NCBI GenBank assembly: GCA_030704615.1
Contig: CM060734.1
Coordinates: 61,892,042-61,956,041 of the forward strand
DNA: 64,000 nucleotides
Origin: Takakia lepidozioides
Taxonomy: Eukaryota > Streptophyta > Takakiopsida > Takakiales > Takakiaceae
Reading direction: 5' to 3'
The notes below the pieces were generated by a model, which ran no database searches, was not told where the DNA came from, and saw nothing but the letters and a program-made list of their open reading frames with translations. Positions within the stretch are counted from its first letter, which is position 1. Every line of letters starts with the position of its first letter. The translations under genes and the position numbers were made by a program. Positions 11,650 through 21,848 of this stretch are shown one piece after another.

Positions 11650-12378
11650 ATGGAGGAACTAACAGACTATACGCTCGCAATATTACTTACGCAGTGGCAT
11701 AGACACGAAAGGACAGAGCGGAGCTTTTCTCTTGAGCGATGCTTGCAAGCCCCGCAGGCTTACAAGAAATTACCCATAGCTTTCTGCGGCAACCATACGT
11801 TTATGCTTTGTGCACTACAGGCATTCCTGCAGTTGTTACAGCCAAAACAGTTCTGTGAGTCTAAAATGAAGAGAGTGAGAGGAATGGAGGAAATCAGGGT
11901 GAAGAGCACCACAATTCTGCAGAAACAAACAATTGCTACCCCACAGGCGATACAGTTACTGGAGGAGTTGAGATTGCAAGGATTGCAAAGCCTAGATTGG
12001 ACATTACACCATAGACAGTACATGTTACAATTTTTGCAGAACTTTGAGCCAAGGGCAGGAACAACAACGGTGAAGGGAGTTGAATTGATGATTACTCCCC
12101 TATACCTCCAGCAATTGTTTCGATTGCCAGCAGGTCAGGTGCATGTGGAGGAACACAGGGCAAGACTGCAAATAGGGGATTTATTCCAAGAAGGGAGTTT
12201 TTTTAAAACTCAGGGTTATGCTTGTACCAAGGCTGTGTACCCAGGGCTAAAAGAGGTAGTGATCAACCATCTCCGTCAACCAGAGACAGACCTCGGGCTC
12301 GTACACACAGTCCGCCACGAAACTCTCAACGTCAAAAAGGTGCTCACTCACAAAGGTTTGCTAGTAGAAATCAGTTAA
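11650..12378 (+). CDS. extra ORF between integrase and 3' LTR, function unknown
   Basis: 242 codons from the first in-frame ATG at 11650; the frame is open from 11572. It sits 142 bp after pol and ends 21 bp before the polypurine tract. The stretch GVELMITPLYLQQLFRLPAG resembles the short block seen in plant-mobile-domain and Athila/Ogre-associated ORFs (a structural impression, not a search result). The C-terminus is charged. No transmembrane segment or signal peptide is evident, so it does not look like an envelope protein. Unlike gag-pol it has no internal stop. Confidence 0.55.
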   Translation: MEELTDYTLAILLTQWHRHERTERSFSLERCLQAPQAYKKLPIAFCGNHTFMLCALQAFLQLLQPKQFCESKMKRVRGMEEIRVKSTTILQKQTIATPQAIQLLEELRLQGLQSLDWTLHHRQYMLQFLQNFEPRAGTTTVKGVELMITPLYLQQLFRLPAGQVHVEEHRARLQIGDLFQEGSFFKTQGYACTKAVYPGLKEVVINHLRQPETDLGLVHTVRHETLNVKKVLTHKGLLVEIS

Positions 12379-12398
12379 CCGTGAGGACACGGCTTTTT

Positions 12399-12415
12399 GA
12401 GGGGGGAAGGGGTAA
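12399..12415 (+). other. polypurine tract (PPT)
   Basis: GAGGGGGGAAGGGGTAA lies immediately upstream of the 3' LTR, the expected position for the plus-strand primer. Confidence 0.85.
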
Positions 12416-13399
12416 TGTTAGAGGATTGTCGGGGACTTAGACACTTATACGGGATATGTAGGGTACCCTTAATTTTTGCACAGACTGAGACCAACAGGAG
12501 CCTTAGGGGTGACAGCAGCGCACTGTAGAGGGGGGTTACACAGCCTGTCACAGTCGTCACAGTCGTCACAGCCGACACAGCCAACATAGCCCGTCACAGT
12601 CGTCACAGTCGTCACAGTCGACACAGCCAACACAGCCCGTCACAGTCGTCACAGCAGACACACCCGGCACAGCCACACAGCCAGTCACAGCCCGACACAG
12701 CCAAACACAGTCGCACAGCCAGTCACAGCCCGTCATAGTTTCACACAGCCAGTCACAGCTTGACACAGCTGTCACGATCATAGGGAACAAAGAGTAGGAC
12801 AGGGAACGACTATGGGGAACAACACCTGCGAAGGGAACATGTTAGTTCACAGACGACGGTTAGTGAGGGAAACGGTTAGAACCACGGATAGGAAGATAAA
12901 GGGAGAAACGGGGAATTGAGGGATATCATTCGGAGGAGGACTTCTTGGTCATGGAGGAGAGGGGATTGGGAAGAGATGAAGAACGGAAGTGAAGATAGAG
13001 AGATGATGAGTAGATGCTTGATATATGCAAGGCTGTAATGATATTGTAGAGCAGATTAGAGACACAATGGCTTCGGCCTGATACCTGATAAATCATAATC
13101 GGATACTTTTACGATACAATCACACTGTGTAGAGAGATCTGAGTGAAGCTGTGAAATGAATGGATGAGTTGATGGAATCCAATAGATTGATAAAGCAAAC
13201 TGATACTTAATTATCAATGATAAGATAGCTAACATGAATACCAAAAGGGAAACAAATAGGAAACACCCCCATGATACACTAGCTGTAGGTCATGACTGAT
13301 TGTTCTGCGCGGGCTGAGTACTTAGAGATTTCCAACTCTTCTATCTTGGAGTTTCTGCCTCGAATAGCGAAGGGATGGGTGAGTAAAAGCTGCGCGACA
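12416..13399 (+). repeat. 3' LTR
   Basis: 984 bp, the partner of 3174-4185. The CACAG minisatellite (~12538-12775) is shorter than in the 5' LTR. It is followed directly by the target duplication ATCAG. Confidence 0.95.
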
Positions 13400-13452
13400 A
13401 TCAGTTCAGGGGACCCTTTGTGGATCGCAACTTTGGGTCAGTGTAGGAAAAC

Positions 13453-16400
13453 ATGTCCAGGGAGGGAGATAGCCTCGCTCGATTTCATTCCAATGCAGGT
13501 AGTCTTCCACTGACTGCCACTGCAGATGACGATGGGTTTGCAGTTGTTCATGAGGATGAGCTGGTTACAGTGTTCCCTCTGGAATTGGGTTCTCTGCTTG
13601 TTCAAAAAGAGGTGTATGACGAGGATGGGAATTTGGATTCTGGGCACTTGGAGAGACCATTGGTTGGCGAGTGTGGAAGGAAGTGGAGAGTCCTTCCAGG
13701 CACATATCGGGTCCTTGGAAAAGAGAGAAGACAATCAGCAGGATCAATAGTTACCCCTGGCACTCCAGCATCGGTCGTGCAGTAGAAAGGCACAGTTCAT
13801 GTGAAACAAGAGGTGAGCACATCCACTACATTCATGACTCTTTCAGACTCATCCTCGGAGGATGTTTCTGAGATTCCTCCGCCAGTGCAGACTCCATTCT
13901 TGGATGATGACAAATTACAGGAGATAACAAGTGTCATTCCGAAATTGAAAGCCCTCGCAGGGGTGCCTGGGTGCAAGAGCGAGCTGCGTTTTGTTGATTG
14001 GGAGGCCTTTCGGGTGCAGCGGGTTCAATATGTGCCAGCAGAGTTTGATGGGGACATCTTGTTTGAGCTCAACCCTCCCACATCTTCCAGTGGACTAGCT
14101 GGGCTTCTGCAAAGCATGGACAAGAAACATGACGGACACCCTTCGTGAAGGACAAAAACATCGAACATCCACAACGACATTGGATTGCAATTTCGAAGGT
14201 CGGTTTGCGTTGGGCATTGCAAGTGCGTGATATTTCTTGCCCTCGCCTGAGAAACAGCGCTAAGCCAAACGAAAGTGAGTGGGAAGGTGTGCCCCTGAAT
14301 CCTTTCACCCCAGGGCTTGCCCCTCCCAAGACCAATACTTTTGTGTGCAGGTTCTTGCAAATTTTCCCCGTCCTGTGTTTCTGTGTGCCACACTCGTATG
14401 TACCAGGTGGCACACCGATGCAAGACAATGACTCGTGCCTGCATTCATATGGGTACACACGAGCATCCTGTGTCAAAAGGAAGTTGCAGGGATAGCGTGG
14501 ACATCGCTAAAAATCTGCTGAAGCAGGAATTCCACAATGCCACTTGTGCAACACCTTGTGCTATAGCGCTTGCAGCTAGCAAGAGATTCCTGGAAAAATA
14601 CATACTGGGTGAAGGGGATGCGACACAACCAATGCTGGATGCAGATTCGCTTGATGCAGTGATGGATCATTTCTCCGTGTTGAGCTCTCCCAAAATTTGA
14701 AACCAGGTGAATGCACTCAGAATGGGCACAGACAGTGCTGGATTCATGGACAACATTATGGACCTCAAACGGAGGAGTCGCTATGAATTCATTCAAAACA
14801 GTATCTTCTCTGGCCAGAACGGGTGAAGGGTTGGACAACCATGACGTGCCATGTGTACGATCCAGCGTGTGTTCTCCATAACAATTTGTGATATGCAGTC
14901 GGAGGACACTGAATCCCAGATGCTCATGTGGAATTCGCTCCTGGTCGTCATGCAGCGCAATGGAATGCAGAACACAAATTTTGCGGGCTTCATGGCTGAT
15001 AGTGCACAGGCAAATTTCAATATAGTGCGGCGCGTGTTTGGTTCGAGGGATCCTAAGGTCCCAATGGAAAATAGGGAGCACACATGCCTTTTCCATTGGA
15101 GTCAATCTCTGGCACGTCATACAAAGCGCTGCATTCGCCCTGACCTCCAGTTGGAGCACAGAAGGCTCTGCCTCAAGTACAAAATTGCCACCTCAATGGG
15201 AGAAGCTGAGAGCACTTACCAAATAATCCGGGCTTGGTGGTTCTCCTCTGGTGCTGCTACTGATATCCACCTGAAGGAGTTGGAGGACTGGTTGGTTTTC
15301 TGGCACTTCAGGTACAGACAGTGGGGAGTTTTCATGACGACAATAAGCCTCTTCAATCCCAGAAACACAAATTTCACTTTGCATCGTGCCTGCTCGTTTG
15401 GGGTTGTTGGATTGTCACTTGCAGAACCTCTTTCATTTCCTTTCGTTCCTCAAATTTGCATGCAATGCCTCCTGCAGGACATGTCCTTGGAGGACTTGGC
15501 CGACATGCCATACTGTAATTTGGCGGAGACTGTTCACAATGCCTGGATGCAGCAGTCTATCAAAGTAGGACGTGACTTGTATGTGGCCACTGCTGATGAT
15601 ATGGTGCGGGCACTTACACAACAAACCATGTACCGCAATTTTCTGATGGGACGGGGCGGAGGCAAGGGCCTTGATACGACTTTGTTGATGCTAAGGGCTG
15701 CGAGTAGGTCCGGAGACCTATCAAAGATGGCCAGAGCTCTGAACATGTGCACTGAAGGCTCCCATTTGCAATCCAGGGTCCCCTATTTGGAAGGCGAGGA
15801 AAGATTTGGATCATGCAAATGGAAATTGAATACTCCTCCAGGGTCGGATGGAGATTCCCATCGGCCGGACAGGGTCAATTTCTCTATACCAAAGGTGTCT
15901 CCAGTGCAGACTAAGTCGTGTGCCCGCCCCTTCCCAGGTGGGTCCTCTTCCAGTGGAGCAGGTGCAGATCATGCAAGCACAACAACAGGAATCCCATTGG
16001 AGGAGGTGGTGTCCTTGGTGCATGAATCTGATTGCATTGACAGTGAGTGGCATATAGAACGCACCCCACTAGGATCTAGAGCGGCTTGCATGGCAATTCG
16101 GACCCCCTCTTTCAAGAAATGCAAATCAAAAATATGCAAAGGCTCCAGGGGGACTCCAGCTCCAACATTCACAGGGTTGTTCCAACCTTATCATAGTGGG
16201 GAGTCAAAGGACCACAAGTTCTGGTTCTGCCCAGACAATATGGCACGATGTGTCAAGGGAACAGTTCGTCCTTCGGTGATAATGAAGCCTCCTCCCCCCG
16301 CAATTTGGCCTGTGAAACTTGGGACGTCGCTGTCATCAACCGAGATAAGCATGCTGGAGGAGGGAGGGTTCCGTCTTGCACAGTCCCGGGTGGTGCCCTC

Positions 16401-16893
16401 ATGCACTATGGGCACAGATGTGCCACGTGCTCCGGCAATGCCTCCACCCGGTGCCGACTCCCACCCAACAAAAAAAGATGGAAAAACAGTGCGCTGTGTC
16501 GCTTTGGGTGCAGATCACGACTGCAAGATGAATCGGCTAGAATTTTGCAGGCTCGGGTGACTCGTATCACCGAAGTCCCTGCCCCGGGGTATGGACGGAT
16601 TTACACAGTGCTGTCTATTGGCTCAGTTCTTCATGGCAAAGAATATCAGGTTACCGTGGGGAATTTCCCTAAGTGCACTTGTCCGGATTTTGTAACGATG
16701 CGTGAGGGCGCTCTCGGCATGAGAGGGAAGTGGGTCCCCTGCAAGCATCAATAATTACATATACCTTGTAATTATGTGCTACGACGGTAAGAGAGACCAA
16801 TTCATTCACCAAGCTACACTAGGCTACGGAGAAGTCATCACCCTTCTGCAGCGGGACACCTCACGTAGGGCTCCGCCAGATTCTCTTTGAACA
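13453..16893 (+). pseudogene. Mutator-like (MULE-type) transposase with SWIM zinc finger
   Basis: A long, decayed coding region mostly in one frame: 13453-14148 (TAG at 13783), a shifted stretch 14145-14400, then 14317-14700 and 14851-16560, with the last part shifted to the frame of 16248-16754. A Cys/His segment near 14390-14510 (CKTM..CIHMGTHEHPV..GSCRDS) is followed by the transposase core, including FAGFMADSAQANF and a downstream CLFHW motif (~14980-15100). The SWIM finger CTCPDF...VPCKH is at ~16675-16750. Coding-like sequence continues past a stop to about 16890. Related uncharacterised proteins are remembered from charophyte algae and bryophytes, which is from memory. I could not identify terminal inverted repeats. 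At least five lesions make it non-functional. Confidence 0.7.
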
Positions 16894-18121
16894 CATACAA
16901 GCCATGCCCGCTTCCCATGCTGGTTTCCAGGTTATCGTGTGAAGACTTTGCATTTAGGACAAACACATACATTTTGTTCACGGAACCAGGGCAAATGCAC
17001 ATGCCATTCATTGTAAGCGTCTATCTGTGAATTGAAATAAAGTGTGTTAATCATTCTGAGCTCAAATCTGCCATATTTTCATATTCCTCTTTTTGTGCAG
17101 GCATTGCAGACATGGTGTATGGTGGCCCCCTTTGTTTTGTCCACGGTAATAGGCCCTCTTCCTGCAATCCTCGCCTATAGGACCTGCTTCTCTAGCAGAT
17201 TTGTGCTGCTCACAACTTGCAGCTACAACGTGAGCTCAGCTCCCAGGCTCACGGGACTGGGCTCACGCCGTAGCTACGCTGTAGATTAAGTATCAGTGCC
17301 TCTATGTGTCTTCATCCCCCATGAATAACTGACATTTTCATTCGACTTGTCACCCTTTTTAATTTCATCCTCCTCCATAGTCACCCTTTTGTCCCCCTTG
17401 CAGCCACCTTATTCATTTTATTCACTTTATCATCCAAACCACTTCACTAGTGAAAAAAAACAAAAAAACAACAACATACTGAATAATTATTTTTTCCCCT
17501 CTCAAAAACTATTGTTGAGGTAATAAAGATAACAATATAGTGAACAATTATTTTTGACCTCCCTAAAAAATTATTGTTGAGGTAATTTTCTTTATAAAAA
17601 AAACATAATGTTTTTTAAAATAGATATTACCTCAACAAGCTCTATGACACATAAACTTGAAATTTGAACACATGGTCTTATGCCATCTAAGATATACCAC
17701 CAAGCCACAAAGACCGATTGTGAAGGAAACTGATTACAAAGTATATATTCTAACTAGTACAGTATATAATATACAAGGAACATTGTTGGCTCCATACCCT
17801 CCCCCAATGTACATGTGAATTGTGGCGATCCCTTATAGGTGTTGAGCCGAATCTGGCCCCTCCGTTCTACAAGCCCTCGCTCCAGGATGGCGACAAATGG
17901 CGAGTCCCTCTTGCAGACCTTTTGGCAAAAGATGGGCCCACCACATGAACTTTTGACGAAACCCATCTATTTTTTCCTTAACCTCATTCGCCAGGGCCCA
18001 TTCAAAGTCGCAATTTGGTGATAAATCGCCAATAAAAGAATTGCTAGTCCCACGTCAACAGACAACTCTAGAACTGTGATTTACGACTACATGGATGATG
18101 GCACTTACGACTGCAATGTGA
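16894..18121. other. non-coding, AT-rich
   Basis: No convincing gene. 17455-17640 is AT-rich and has two direct copies of ATTGTTGAGGTAA (~17510 and ~17572) and an inverted ATTACCTCAACAA (~17626), possibly a small decayed foldback element. A tRNA-like SINE head lies at 17659-17707. Confidence 0.5.
17655..17710 (-). repeat. tRNA-derived SINE head or tRNA relic
   Basis: On the minus strand an A-box-like TGGCTTGGTGGTATA (17707-17693) is followed after 22 nt by a B-box-like TGTTCAAATTTC (17670-17659). No acceptor stem can be paired convincingly, so a functional tRNA is unlikely. Confidence 0.5.
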
Positions 18122-18140
18122 CAACTGATAGGGCTTTTTT

Positions 18141-18188
18141 CAGAGAGAGAGAGAGAAGACTCCGGCCGAGGCCGGCGTAACTAAGAGC
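18141..18188 (-). repeat. short retroposed SINE 3' fragment with target duplication
   Basis: A 48-bp insert with a (GA)n edge, flanked by 19-bp direct repeats CAACTGATAGGG(C/T)TTTTTT at 18122-18140 and 18189-18207. Its sequence (reverse strand: GGCTCTTAGTTACGCCGGCC then (CT)n) matches the 3' half of the copy at 19714-19813. Long target duplications and a simple-repeat tail fit LINE-mobilised SINEs. Confidence 0.8.
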
Positions 18189-18357
18189 CAACTGATAGGG
18201 TTTTTTTTCACTTGGTAGTCATGAAGTCATAAATGGCTGATACTACTACAAAACAGCAGTCGTAAAAGCCAGAATTTGTTGTAGCGTCTCCAGGGTTTTA
18301 AGTTCTGGTTAGTAGCAGCAAAGAATACTACAACAACATTGTCGATAGTTTTTAGAA

Positions 18358-19390
18358 TTGCAAAATTGGGAGCTTCGCAAGAGTGATCATGGCAAATCCG
18401 TTACATTCAGCTCTGCCACAACTTGCCATTGCGTGTATCTGTACTGTAAGTGCTTTAATGCTCAATGGATTCGGCAACAGTGGCTGGCTATATTAGATAG
18501 ATTGTGGGAGGTTGAGTGCAAATCAGTGTTGGGGTCCATTCTAGGCCATGCAAGCGATGGCGACAGCAGGAGGAGACAACTCATGCTAAAGGACTACATG
18601 AGCGGAGGTGACTCTCAAAACCGGCGATCTATTGTTTGGGAGCGGTGGAAGTTATCAATTGCAATAAACGAGCACGGAGAGCCCACCGATATGCATGACC
18701 AAGATTTTTATACATAATGGTAAGAAAATGATAAACCCACTTCATTCACCAGTTATGATCTTGTAGTTGGCATGGACATTTGCTGCATGGAGCATCTCGG
18801 TCTAGTATACAACAAATTCAAATTTGACGAACATGGATTAAAACTGGAAGATATCCAATGAACTGACCAATAGAATTGGGCTACTGCTCAGCGGATATGC
18901 CAGCAGAAGGTCCAAATTAAGTTCTTGCAATTTATGTGTGAAAGGGAGTTGCATCAAGAAAGAACCCTTGGCACTGAGACTTATCTGTCAATCTGTGCTG
19001 ATTACATATTGATATATTCCTTTCACCTACCTTGGATCTTAGGGGGAGGATTGTACTGGCTGCAAAAGTCTGTTTCTTCCTAAGACTTTGGAGACTGTGG
19101 ATTAAGCACGACAATCACGCCATTGGTGGCAATACAGGGAACTTGACACTAGCAGACTCATTCATCCAGTGTTTTATTGACGTGACATTATCTTGTCATT
19201 TTGTCGCGCTCCTGATTATTACATTCAAATACAAGTTTTCAAACTTGAGTGTCCCATTATACCTAACAGGCTCTGATTCATGTAAGTTTTTTTTTTTTTC
19301 AAAGTTGGAGAAATGGTTGGTATGGAAAGACTCTCTCCAAAAACTGAGGTAGGCTAATTTATATGTGAAATCTGTAGAAATTGACACGAT
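18358..19390 (+). pseudogene. relic of an uncharacterised, probably transposon-linked protein
   Basis: Function unknown. Three frames carry consecutive conserved-looking blocks. The first is a 119-codon ORF (18358-18717) containing LGHASDGDSRRRQLMLKDY. A shifted stretch (18700-18930) reads NGKKMINPL and NKFKFDEHGLKLEDIQ. An ORF at 19032-19352 contains RIVLAAKVCFFLRLWRLWIKH, SCHFVALLI and YLTGSDSC. I recall such blocks only from hypothetical proteins of plants and invertebrates. The order is preserved across at least three frame changes, so this is a decayed gene rather than chance ORFs. The 3' end dissolves after ~19390. Confidence 0.5.
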
Positions 19391-19533
19391 TCAGGTCGCG
19401 TTGTCGTTTAGGGATTAAGTCATGCCATGTTTGACCCTTTGATCCATCCCCACATGCCATTCCGGGTGGGCAGTTTGAGTCTATCCGTTAAGTCAAGGGA
19501 ACTGGGCACCAGCAGAAGAAAGTGGGGTCATGC

Positions 19534-19632
19534 GAGCCTGCAAGTAACATTGGTCTTGTGCTAGGTATTGGGAAGGGTCAATTAGTAGGAAGGAGCTTGC
19601 AAGTAGCATTGGCCCTATGCTTGGGAGGGGTC
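19534..19632. repeat. imperfect ~57-bp tandem duplication
   Basis: Two copies of GAGC(C/T)TGCAAGTA(A/G)CATTGG followed by a conserved GGGTCAA end, offset by about 58 bp. Confidence 0.7.
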
Positions 19633-19713
19633 AACAAGGTTAGTTTTTCCATGAGCACAGACCCTAATTTTTGTGAGTGGAGTCTGCCGAACATGGTATA
19701 ATATTGTGTTTCA

Positions 19714-19813
19714 TAGGGCCCACCCCCGAAAGGGGGCACTAGTCGCAAGGTGAAGTGGCTCTTAGTTACACCGGCTTCTGCCGTAGTCCTCTCTCTCTCT
19801 CTCTATCTCTCTC
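19714..19813 (+). repeat. SINE copy with (CT)n tail and target duplication
   Basis: A 100-bp insert flanked by TAATATTGTGTTTCA (19699-19713) and TAATATTGTGTTCA (19814-19827), which differ by one T. It starts TAGGGCCCACCCCCG, contains GTGGCTCTTAGTTACACCGG and ends in (CT)n. The 3' half matches the smaller copy at 18141-18188 in opposite orientation. No A or B box is visible, so it may be 5'-truncated or 5S/other-derived. Confidence 0.8.
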
Positions 19814-19827
19814 TAATATTGTGTTCA

Positions 19828-20635
19828 AAGGAATATTCTTCACAAAAAAATTCCCAAGCCTGTGCCGAGCTTGTGCCGAACCAAACTGTGGAATAAATAA
19901 AAATCCCTAAGTTACAATATAGTAGGTTCGGACAACTGCTGAGCCAATAGCACTGTTCGGCGCCTAATAGGATGGGCACCTACTTTTCTTCGCATCTAAC
20001 GTAAAAATAAAATAAAATTTTAAATTTTTTGGCTTTGCATGTGTCAAGTCAGGTTTGGCGCCGTACCTTAACCCTTTGAGGCGTTTCAAATTTGCGGTTA
20101 TATGTGCTATAATAAAATTGTAGTTAACCAATAAAATCATTGTTTTTCTTTTAAGTCAAGGTCATGGATTTGTTTCACATCTACAATATCTTGAGTCCAA
20201 AATCGGGATCCCTAAGCTGCCTGAACTTATCCCCTCATAAGCTTGACTTGGAGGGAGCGGAAAAAATAATATATATATTTTTCTTTCAAGCGCGACATGG
20301 TGTCACATCCCAAAAAGGCCGAATTATTGGCCTGGCCCAGCCTTATCGTCATCATTACCAAAGCGCTGCGCGACGGATCTACCAGGATTCGGACTTTCAA
20401 GGAAGGATCAACGTGATGGCAGCGTGGGCCCACGTCCAAGCGTAGGGCCACAGGCCAAGAGGGAAGCCTGGAGAAAGATGGATCAAACGCGTTTGAGCTA
20501 CTTTTTCTTACTATTTTGAGTTTCGCCCTCCCTTTATTTTGCTTGTATTTTGCTCGCCCGCTCTTTTTGATATTCATTGACATTCATCCTGTCTTTTGGC
20601 CAAACTTGCCAAACTCCTTGAGCACCCCCCTCGAC
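19828..20635. other. no gene seen
   Basis: Unique-looking, weakly AT-rich sequence. Short ORFs on either strand show no recognisable domain. Confidence 0.5.
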
Positions 20636-20639
20636 TTAA

Positions 20640-21844
20640 CCCTTAAGTGTCAAACCGACCCAATTGGGTCGGTTAGGTTTCTTTAACCAGCCATAACTTC
20701 CTGTATTGGCCTTTTTTTTGGCTCAATCGACAGATAATCGGGTCCCCCTTCATATGGCATTGGCCAATTGGTCAATGCCTGAAGGGGTATGGGTCTGGAC
20801 CAATTGGAAGGGGGCACACTCAGCTTTTTGAGGCCAATTTGGCCCCCCTAACCTGCCCAAGTTGCTGACATGGCAACTGCGGTCAGGTTAGGGTGACTGA
20901 CAGATACCCCATAAAGGTTAGGGCGGCAAACCCCTTGATCGCCCGGCAGGGGCATGGCGCCCGGCGCAGGTCTGGTCATTCCCAGGCCCGGGCCCTAGCC
21001 TGAATCGACGGCGATGGCAGCTCCGGTGAACGCCATGCAGGGCGGGCTGGAGGGAGTGCAGCCGCGATGGCGGCAGAGCTCGGGCCTCGAGAAAAACGCC
21101 AGGAGGGGTGGGCCAAACCTAGGGCGGGGGGTTTGAGAGGGTTGAGGGTGGAGTGGCCCCCCATGAAAGCAGGGCCGGGTAAGCGAGAGGAGCTCCCAAG
21201 CCCCGTGCCCTTCTGGGCTATGGCTCCAAATATCCTAGGCCTGCAGGCTATAACATAGGTGTGCCATTTGAAGTCTTGGGCAGGGAACCTAAAGATCTGA
21301 GGGCAGTTATCGATTGGTCCCAAAAACTTTTGGGATCTCATATGGATGTTCATGACACTTCAACCGGAGGGATTAGGAATTGAACGGCTGAATTTGTTTG
21401 TATAATTTTATGAAGAGATATTTTGGCCTGCCCAAAGAAAATGGCATATTTTGACCCCCCAATTTGTCACTACAAAGGAGCCCACTTGAGAACATTTCAG
21501 AAAAAACTGAAATTTTATGAGAATGTGTGTTATCAGGTATGGAACAACATTCTTGAGACTCTCAAACAGAAAAAATTAAAAATGCCCAAATACGAGCAAA
21601 AAACTGCTTTTTTTGGCACCTAGTTCTTAGTGGAGATTTCCTTATGTCCCCACTCTACACTTCATAATCTTCAGATCTGGCAGTTGGATTTTGGTGAAAC
21701 TTTTTGTGGTAGGAGGTGGGGTAGGTGGGAAGTAATTCCAACGGTCAGTTTTACAGGGACACAGAGATTCTATAGTTTTTTCTTTTGTGGGCCAGGGTCA
21801 TGTTTTTCCACGAGAGGGTGAAAATGAGTTTTGACACTTAAGGG
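20640..21844 (+). mobile_element. TTAA-flanked TIR element, copy 1 (piggyBac-like ends)
   Basis: Begins CCCTTAAGTGTCAAACC directly after TTAA (20636-20639) and ends TTTTGACACTTAAGGG before CTAA (21845-21848). The interior includes GC-rich sequence (20940-21260) and a segment (~21450-21590) clearly homologous, in reverse, to ~22640-22760 of copy 2. TTAA targets with CCC-starting termini are the hallmark of piggyBac elements. No transposase ORF is present, so the assignment rests on ends alone. Confidence 0.65.
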
Positions 21845-21848
21845 CTAA

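Larger units (their letters stand above)
3174..13399 (+). mobile_element. Ty3/gypsy LTR retrotransposon, Ogre/Tat/Athila type
   Basis: A structurally complete 10.2-kb element. Both LTRs begin TGTTAGAGGA and end in CA. The element is flanked by a perfect 5-bp target duplication ATCAG (3169-3173 and 13400-13404). A primer-binding site follows the 5' LTR and a polypurine tract abuts the 3' LTR. Order inside: extra ORF, gag with three zinc knuckles, protease, RT, RNase H, integrase, second extra ORF. RT-IN order marks Ty3/gypsy. The RT motif FLDDFSVY, the lack of a chromodomain after the integrase GPY/F module, and ORFs outside gag-pol fit the non-chromovirus Ogre/Tat/Athila lineages. Stops and frameshifts make this copy defective, although its LTRs remain closely similar. 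Confidence 0.95.

Noticed and set aside
17655-17710. Functional tRNA gene
   Set aside because: A and B boxes are present but no acceptor or anticodon stems pair well.
18141-19813. Inverted repeats flanking the 18.4-19.4 kb coding relic, as TIRs of a 1.7-kb DNA transposon
   Set aside because: Each repeat copy has its own target duplication (19 bp and 14-15 bp), so they are two independent SINE insertions in opposite orientation.
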